Assembly (NCBI GenBank): GCA_030849965.1
Contig: JAVDKL010000004.1
Coordinates: 1 to 64,000 of the forward strand
Reading direction: 5' to 3'
DNA length: 64,000 nucleotides
DNA from: Schauerella fraxinea
Lineage (GTDB): Bacteria; Pseudomonadota; Gammaproteobacteria; Burkholderiales; Burkholderiaceae_B
The number at the start of each line of letters is the position of its first letter. The first letter of the stretch is position 1. A program made the position numbers and the translations under genes. A model generated the notes under the pieces. It was not told the origin of the DNA. It saw only the letters and a list, made by a program, of their open reading frames with translations, and made no database searches. Positions 59,104-64,000 of the stretch are shown in pieces.

Positions 59104-60504
59104 ATGGGTACCGGTCGTATTCAGCGCACGCTGGCCCACACGGCCAGCGTTTTGTTGCTTGCCATGCTCGGAGCATGCGCGAGCTTGCCCGATGCCGAGC
59201 GCCTGAGCGCGCAACGTGAACGCGTACGCGTCGCCACGCAATCTGGCGAAATGTCCAAAGCGCGGAGCGCACAAACGATCGCCACGCTTGACGGCAAAGA
59301 GGAGGGGTTCCTCGCGCGCCATCTTGCGGTCGAACAAGCAATCAGCGGCGCGCCGTTGATTGCAGGCAATGCCACGCAAATACTCAAGGATGGCCCGAGC
59401 ACCTACAAGGCGATGCTCGCTGAAATTCGGCGCGCGCGATATTTCATTCATATGGAAAGCTATATTTTCGACGACGATGCCGTTGGAAATTTCTTTGCCG
59501 ATGAATTGATCGCCAAGCGACGGCAGGGCGTTGATGTTGCATTGATGGTCGACGCTGTGGGCACATTGTCTACCTCCGACGCGCTTTTTGCCCGGCTGCG
59601 CGACGAAGGCATTGCCGTCGTCGTCTTCAATCCATTGAATCCGATGAAGGGCTTGACGAGCTGGTCGCCTAATCAACGCAGCCATCGCAAACTGCTGGTC
59701 GTGGATGGCAAGGTCGGTTTCGTCGGCGGCATTAACGTGAGCGATGTCTACCAGTCCTCCTCGATCGTCCGCTCCACACCGGATCCAGAAGATTTGCCCG
59801 GCGGCAAGAATGCTCCGTGGCGCGATACGCATGTGCGTATCGAAGGCCCTGCCGTCGCCGAAATTGAACGCGTCTTCCAGGACGGCTGGCAATCGCAAAA
59901 TGGCGATCCCATTTCCACGCGCCAATGGTTGAGTGGCGCTGCCGATCCCGGTAATACCATTGTGCGCATTCTTGCCAACCGCCCTGGCGCAGAAGACAGC
60001 TTCAGCGTTTATCTGACCTTGATGTCGGCCTTTCAAAGTGCGCAGCGATCGATCTATATCACGATGGCGTATTTTGTCCCGGATCCGGCATTTATCCAGG
60101 CGCTGTCGGAAGCCGCGCAACGTGGTGTCGACGTCGTATTGGTATTGCCGGGTTTTAGCGATTCGTCGATCGTGTTGCAAGCGGGTAGATCGAACTACGA
60201 GGTCTTGCTCGATGCGGGCGTCAAAATTTACGAACGTCGCGACGCGTTATTGCATGCGAAAACGGCCGTCGTGGACGGTGTGTGGTCAACGATCGGTTCA
60301 AGCAATATGGATTGGCGTAGCTTCACGCTGAACTATGAAATCAACGCGGTGATGCTGGGCGATACCTTCGCCACCGAGATGGAAGGGCTTTTCGCGATAG
60401 ACCGTGCTGCTGCAGTGAAAATCACGCCGGAGATGTGGCGCGATCGCGGCATGGGAGACCGCTTCACGGAGTTCTTCGGGCGGCTGTTTGAGCGCATGTT
60501 GTGA
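59104..60504 (+). CDS. Phospholipase D/cardiolipin synthase-like lipoprotein
   Basis: 466 aa. The signal VLLLAMLGAC ends in a lipobox with Cys25, and Ala follows the Cys, so sorting to the outer membrane is expected. Two HKD motifs are intact: HRKLLVVDGKVGFVGGIN (about residue 197) and HAKTAVVDGVWSTIGSSN (about 383), the arrangement of bacterial cardiolipin synthases. It may make cardiolipin or transfer phosphatidyl groups at the periplasmic face. Canonical ClsA has N-terminal membrane helices instead. Second gene of the sigma-54 unit. Confidence 0.88.
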   Translation: MGTGRIQRTLAHTASVLLLAMLGACASLPDAERLSAQRERVRVATQSGEMSKARSAQTIATLDGKEEGFLARHLAVEQAISGAPLIAGNATQILKDGPSTYKAMLAEIRRARYFIHMESYIFDDDAVGNFFADELIAKRRQGVDVALMVDAVGTLSTSDALFARLRDEGIAVVVFNPLNPMKGLTSWSPNQRSHRKLLVVDGKVGFVGGINVSDVYQSSSIVRSTPDPEDLPGGKNAPWRDTHVRIEGPAVAEIERVFQDGWQSQNGDPISTRQWLSGAADPGNTIVRILANRPGAEDSFSVYLTLMSAFQSAQRSIYITMAYFVPDPAFIQALSEAAQRGVDVVLVLPGFSDSSIVLQAGRSNYEVLLDAGVKIYERRDALLHAKTAVVDGVWSTIGSSNMDWRSFTLNYEINAVMLGDTFATEMEGLFAIDRAAAVKITPEMWRDRGMGDRFTEFFGRLFERML

Positions 60505-60637
60505 GCGGATCTGCAAGTGTTCAACCGCATGCGCTAAACGAAGCAATGTGGCCTCTGGCCAAAGGCTGATCATTGCGAACAAGCGCGCAGTGAATGCCGC
60601 GCTTGCGGACACCATCAATGTATTTCCTTCAGGCGCA

Positions 60638-60931
60638 TCAACGGGCCGGCAGCATCGTCGTCGCCGTTGCAGCTTCCACCGGTGTGAGCCGCGTCGGCTG
60701 CACGCGTTCACGTTCCATACGTGCAGCCTCGCGCTTGTTGCGCGCCTCAATTTGGCACTGATCGCGAGCGTCGTCGAGCAACGGTTGGCAGGCGCGTTTA
60801 TCGGCGTCGTAATTGGCGCTGATTTCAGTCAACGTCAATGCGTTGGCGCTGGCTTCTTCAGCCGACACCATAGTGATGTTCATATAAAAGCCCATGGCCG
60901 TAATGGGCAGCAGGAGGGCGGCTTTATGCAT
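60638..60931 (-). CDS. Small exported hypothetical protein, 97 aa
   Basis: 97 aa from the ATG at 60931. MHKAALLLPITAMGFYMNITMVSAEE looks like a signal peptide cleaved near VSA-EE. The mature part has two Cys (KRACQPLLDDARDQCQIEARNKREAARME) able to form a disulfide, then a charged helix. No family recognised. A sigma-54 promoter on the same strand lies 50-60 bp upstream, sharing the gap with the divergent gene at 61115. Confidence 0.7.
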   Translation of the reverse strand: MHKAALLLPITAMGFYMNITMVSAEEASANALTLTEISANYDADKRACQPLLDDARDQCQIEARNKREAARMERERVQPTRLTPVEAATATTMLPAR

Positions 60932-60979
60932 AGTGATAAGTGGATCGCGAATACGTCGGATCGACGCGCGTAAATCAAT

Positions 60980-60993
60980 GCAAGCGGTGTGCC
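60980..60993 (-). promoter_or_regulatory. Sigma-54 promoter of the 97-aa exported protein
   Basis: On the minus strand GGCACACCGCTTGC followed by A matches GGCACG-N4-TTGC-A with one change. GG and GC are 12 bp apart. Transcription should start near 60968, with a 37-nt leader. Confidence 0.72.
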
Positions 60994-61060
60994 TTTGGAT
61001 GAAGCGCATGGACGTTTGGATACGCGTGTTGCATGTCTGTCATTAAGGTGAGCGTCAACA

Positions 61061-61074
61061 GGCACGCAGCTTGC
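61061..61074 (+). promoter_or_regulatory. Sigma-54 promoter of the TPND secreted protein
   Basis: GGCACGCAGCTTGC matches the conserved -24/-12 bases fully (GGCACG-N4-TTGC). Transcription should start near 61086, 29 bp before the start codon. TTTGGAT occurs at 60994-61000 and 61015-61021 between this site and the divergent one. Confidence 0.78.
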
Positions 61075-61114
61075 GAAATGAGGGTTCCACTCAGATCTCC
61101 ACAGGAGAAGTAGA

Positions 61115-61426
61115 ATGAAAGTTCGTCAACTGACCTCCGCTTTTGCCATCGCCGCTATGCTCGCCGGTGGTTCCGCTTTTGCTCAAGCCACGTCGCCTTC
61201 CACGACGCCGAATGATTCGGGCGCTACGCCCCCGAATACCGCTGTGCCGGTTGGTACCCCCGCTCCTGCTGCAACGCGCAGCACGACGCCTGGCCCCGTC
61301 AGCACGACGCCGGTTAGCCCCGCCAATAACCAAACCGAGAAGGGTAAGGCCCCCTCGACGATGGGCAACACCAACGTGTCGCCCACGATGGGTGGCGGTG
61401 CACCGTACGACGGCAAGAAGAACTGA
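61115..61426 (+). CDS. Small secreted Pro/Thr-rich protein, TPND motif
   Basis: 103 aa. Signal peptide MKVRQLTSAFAIAAMLAGG ending at AFA-QAT. The mature chain is rich in Thr, Pro, Ala and Asn, without Cys, and probably disordered. The segment SPSTTPNDSGATPPNTAVP is shared with the 49791-50087 product. CACAGGAGAAGTAGA is an excellent ribosome binding site. Sigma-54 promoter upstream; terminator downstream. Function unknown; a role in the periplasm or cell wall under stress is inference. Confidence 0.78.
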   Translation: MKVRQLTSAFAIAAMLAGGSAFAQATSPSTTPNDSGATPPNTAVPVGTPAPAATRSTTPGPVSTTPVSPANNQTEKGKAPSTMGNTNVSPTMGGGAPYDGKKN

Positions 61427-61449
61427 TCTGTAAGGGGTCGGTAGATAGC

Positions 61450-61480
61450 AAAAACGACCGCTTCGGCGGTCGTTTTTTTT
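61450..61480 (+). terminator. Terminator of the TPND gene
   Basis: AAAAACGACCGC, loop TTCG and GCGGTCGTTTTTTTT form a strong hairpin with an eight-T run. Confidence 0.9.
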
Positions 61481-61532
61481 CGCGTGTGGATGTGGTGATG
61501 GATGGCAAAGCGCGGCGCAATGCATTGGTGCC

Positions 61533-61569
61533 AAAAAAAATACCGACCTGTTGTAAAGGTCGGTATTTT
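61533..61569 (-). terminator. Terminator of rpoN
   Basis: On the minus strand AAAATACCGACCT, a 7-nt loop and AGGTCGGTATTTTTTTT form a strong terminator. It lies about 170 bp after the rpoN stop; 61570-61736 has no other gene. Confidence 0.85.
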
Positions 61570-61736
61570 CACTTGTGCAGATCTGGCTTTGTTATAGACA
61601 CCGCCCAAAACCACAGTCAGTGTTGGCCGATAATTGCGATGATTGTTTCTCACTGATCATCGGCTGCATCCCCGTGACCGATCAAGCTGGCGATCAACGG
61701 GGCCCTCAGAACCAAGCCGCGTGGAAGCAAGCCATC

Positions 61737-63230
61737 TCAATAAGCGCGACGCAACTCCGCCGGCGGCGTTTTCAGTTGACCGCGATACTTGGACACAGTG
61801 CGACGTGCGACCACCACGCCTTGTTCACCGAGCATGCGCGCAAGATCCACATCGGACAGCGGTGCATTTGAATCTTCGCCTTCGATCATTTCCTTGATCA
61901 GCGCGCGCACGGCGGACGCCGAACATGTGCCGCCCGTTTCCGTGGCGAGTTCGCGTGAGAAGAAATGTTTGAACTCGAAAATGCCGCGCGGCGTGTCCAT
62001 ATACTTGTTGCCTGTGGCGCGCGAAACAGTCGATTCGTGGATGCCGAGTTCGTCGGCAATCTCGCGCAACATCAGCGGACGCAGCGCCACTTCGCCGTAT
62101 TCGAAAAACGTCTGTTGACGCTCGACGATCGCTTCCGCCACACGTTGAATCGTTGCGTAGCGCTGCTCGATATTGCGAATCAACCAGCGTGCTTCCTGCA
62201 GTTCCTGCGCCATCGGCGTGCGATCGGCATAACGGGAGCCACGAAACAGCGCCGGGTAGGTGCCGTGCAATCGTGCCCGCGGCATGGCGGCGCGATTGGC
62301 AGCGACCACCCACAATCCCTGCACCTTGGTGACGATGACATCCGGCACCACGTAGCTCGTATCGTCGCGCGCGAAGCGCAAGCCCGGCTTGGGATCGAGG
62401 TGACGGATCAATCCGCATGCTTCGCGCAACTGATCCGGGGTGCAGCGCAGGCTGCGCTCCAGGCCGTTGTAATCGTGACGCGCAAGTCGAGGCAGTTCTG
62501 TCTCGATCATGATCAATGCAAGTTCGCGACCGGGTGTGCCGGGGTCCATCGCCTGCAATTGCAAGCGTAGACATTCCTGCAATGTTCTTGCGCCCAACCC
62601 GGGAGTATGGAGCTGCTGCACGAGCTTGAGCGTCGTTTCCCATTCGCCCGTAGTGGTTGCCGGCTCGAAGGCGTTGCCTTCGACCAACTCATCGAGCGGC
62701 ACCCGCAGATAGCCATCTTCATCGAGCGCTTCGATGATGTACTCGGCCATCAGCATCGCGCGTTGATCGAGTCGGTAGCTGCTGAGATCGCGGCGCAGGC
62801 GATCGCGCAGACTCATGCTGCTTTTGGCCCACTGGCCCACATCGGAATCGCCGTCGCCGGTTGCGCGCGACGTAGGATAGTCGCCCGAATAGGCTTCGTC
62901 CGCCGGGCCTTCCGGTAGATCGGAATAGCTGTCGGTCGAAGAACCGTCTTCCGCCTCATAAGGCGTGTCGCGTTCGCTGGGGGCATCGGCCGATTCGGTC
63001 AGGCCTGAGGCCGTTTCGAACTCGGGACGAATATCCTGTTCGGTCTCCGCGACGATCTCATTCACTTCTTCGTCGTCTGCATCTTCGAGAAACGGATTAT
63101 TCGAAAGCGCCTGTTGCACTTCCTGCGTAAATTCTAGAGCAGACATTTGCAGCAGCTTTACAGATTGCTGCAGGCGCGGCGTCAGGCTGGTTTGCTGTCG
63201 TGCGCGAAGATCATATGAGGCTTGTACCAA
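61737..63230 (-). CDS. rpoN: RNA polymerase sigma-54 factor RpoN
   Basis: 497 aa. Region I at the N-terminus is SLTPRLQQSVKLLQMSALEF; region II is a long acidic stretch (about 50-130); the core-binding domain follows. The DNA-binding end has RREIADELGIHESTVSRATGNKYM-like HTH residues and the RpoN box ARRTVSKYRGQLKTPPAELRR. TTG at 63230 is the likely start, seven bases after GGGAG; the frame upstream lacks homology. Its usual neighbours lptB and hpf are absent. A sigma-54 activator gene lies upstream on the same strand. It would serve the -24/-12 promoters in this window. Confidence 0.95.
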   Translation of the reverse strand: MVQASYDLRARQQTSLTPRLQQSVKLLQMSALEFTQEVQQALSNNPFLEDADDEEVNEIVAETEQDIRPEFETASGLTESADAPSERDTPYEAEDGSSTDSYSDLPEGPADEAYSGDYPTSRATGDGDSDVGQWAKSSMSLRDRLRRDLSSYRLDQRAMLMAEYIIEALDEDGYLRVPLDELVEGNAFEPATTTGEWETTLKLVQQLHTPGLGARTLQECLRLQLQAMDPGTPGRELALIMIETELPRLARHDYNGLERSLRCTPDQLREACGLIRHLDPKPGLRFARDDTSYVVPDVIVTKVQGLWVVAANRAAMPRARLHGTYPALFRGSRYADRTPMAQELQEARWLIRNIEQRYATIQRVAEAIVERQQTFFEYGEVALRPLMLREIADELGIHESTVSRATGNKYMDTPRGIFEFKHFFSRELATETGGTCSASAVRALIKEMIEGEDSNAPLSDVDLARMLGEQGVVVARRTVSKYRGQLKTPPAELRRAY

Positions 63231-63526
63231 TGCCGTTCTCCCGTAAATAGGATAGAGGCCACGTGACCTCCCAATACGTGAGCCGAAGGGAAGCGATGAT
63301 TCGCACGTCTTCAGCCACCCCAACAGTTAAGCAATATCGATGCCAACTTTTATGATTACGGGTGGTGTCTCTAGGTGGTTGATTTTTATAGCTAAATATC
63401 TGTACTTTGCGTCGGGTCGGCCTACGGGCGCGATTTTTGCTCCGCGTTTTGTAGCCTTAATTACCCATGCGTGTAAGAAGTGCAGTGGCGCGCGTGCGCT
63501 AAGCAAACGCCACTGCAGGATGGGCA

Positions 63527-64000
63527 TTAAGCGTCGCTATGTGCAACGGTGTTGGATGACGCGTTAGGCTGATAGGTACCTAACCTGTTATAGAGCGTCT
63601 TCAAACTGATGCCGAGCGTGCTCGCGGCCAGTTTTTTATCGCCGTCATGGTGGGCCAACGTTGCCAGGATAAGGTCGCGCTGGGCATCGGCGAGCGGCAT
63701 ACCAACCGTCATTTTCAGTTGGCCGCTATCTGTGGCCGCATCCTGTTTTTTCCGACTGGGCTTGGGCTGTATAACGTCGAGCACGTCATCGGCCAGGATA
63801 TAGGCACGATGCACGGTATTTTTCAGCTCGCGCACATTGCCCGGCCAATCGTAGTTGGCAAGTACCTCGAGCGATTTCTTCGAGAATTGTTTCTCTTTGC
63901 CTTCGGCAATGTTGAAGTTTTTCAAAAAAACATTGGCGAGAAATTCGACGTCATCCTTGCGTTCGCGCAGTGGCGGCACCCGGAGCGGTACCACAGCGAG
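63527..64000 (-). CDS. NtrC-family sigma-54 activator, C-terminal part
   Basis: The gene runs past the right edge; about 157 codons are visible. VPLRVPPLRERKDDVEFLANVFL and [23 protein letters not shown] are the end of the AAA+ domain (sensor II region with GNVREL). After a linker, DAQRDLILATLAHHDGDKKLAASTLGISLKTLYNRL is the Fis-type helix-turn-helix. It is a DNA-binding enhancer protein that opens sigma-54 promoters; its N-terminal sensor domain is out of view. It lies upstream of rpoN on the same strand with a 296-bp gap that holds no gene. It is a candidate activator of the nearby sigma-54 units. Confidence 0.93.
   Translation of the reverse strand, partial: LAVVPLRVPPLRERKDDVEFLANVFLKNFNIAEGKEKQFSKKSLEVLANYDWPGNVRELKNTVHRAYILADDVLDVIQPKPSRKKQDAATDSGQLKMTVGMPLADAQRDLILATLAHHDGDKKLAASTLGISLKTLYNRLGTYQPNASSNTVAHSDA

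Overview
The window looks like chromosomal DNA of a beta-proteobacterium of the Burkholderiales, most like the Alcaligenaceae (Bordetella/Achromobacter side). The reasons are a Bug-type tripartite tricarboxylate receptor, a short Burkholderiales-type H-NS protein with an AT-hook-like C-terminus, the maf-rlmH-rsfS-nadD-hemF-purD-yebC block, and high-GC codon use throughout. Most of the window is core genome. No prophage, insertion sequence or CRISPR array was seen. All motif and repeat positions were read by hand.

Layout: 0.7-7.8 kb holds a periplasmic lyase of the argininosuccinate lyase/fumarase superfamily and a dctB-dctD two-component system divergent from dctA, with a sigma-54 promoter and tandem DctD-like sites. 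7.9-13.1 kb is a leftward housekeeping run (maf, rlmH, rsfS, nadD, hemF, purD, yebC). 13.2-14.7 kb encodes a HerA/YjgR-type ATPase. 14.9-19.8 kb is an EmrAB-outer membrane factor efflux operon with a MarR regulator and two matching palindromic operators. 19.9-27.6 kb holds two DMT exporters, a quinone oxidoreductase, pepN-fbp and a DUF4136 lipoprotein. 27.9-32.1 kb holds an H-NS-like gene, tldD, and a DAHP synthase gene preceded by a Phe/Tyr-rich leader peptide and attenuator. 32.2-37.6 kb is a glycolate/D-lactate oxidation operon (FAD oxidase-glcD-glcE-glcF). 37.8-44.8 kb holds N-formylglutamate amidohydrolase, a Bug receptor, a LysR regulator, mnmA, a GST, purB and a cold-shock gene. 45-52.4 kb has signalling genes (GGDEF/EAL protein, GAF histidine kinase with a convergent receiver), a permease, initiator tRNA-Met and small secreted or unknown proteins. 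52.6-55 kb has a tRNA-Met(CAT), a sodium/solute symporter with a tiny partner protein, and a decayed copy of the tRNA 3' part. 55-64 kb has egtB-egtD (ergothioneine), envelope/stress-type small proteins, a phospholipase D/cardiolipin synthase-like lipoprotein, a stand-alone rpoN, and the end of an NtrC-family activator.

The most interesting reading is at 57-64 kb. rpoN and a sigma-54 activator lie next to at least three transcription units with near-consensus -24/-12 promoters (58637, 60980 reverse, 61061). They control a hydrophilic stress-type protein plus a PLD lipoprotein, a small exported protein, and a small secreted Pro/Thr-rich protein. A paralogue of the last gene at 49.8 kb has a similar promoter. 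This suggests a local sigma-54 envelope-stress regulon.

A second theme is a set of unrelated short-period tandem arrays (7, 16, 17, 21, 22 and 40 bp) in intergenic spaces. Two of them begin at the stop codon region of the neighbouring gene.
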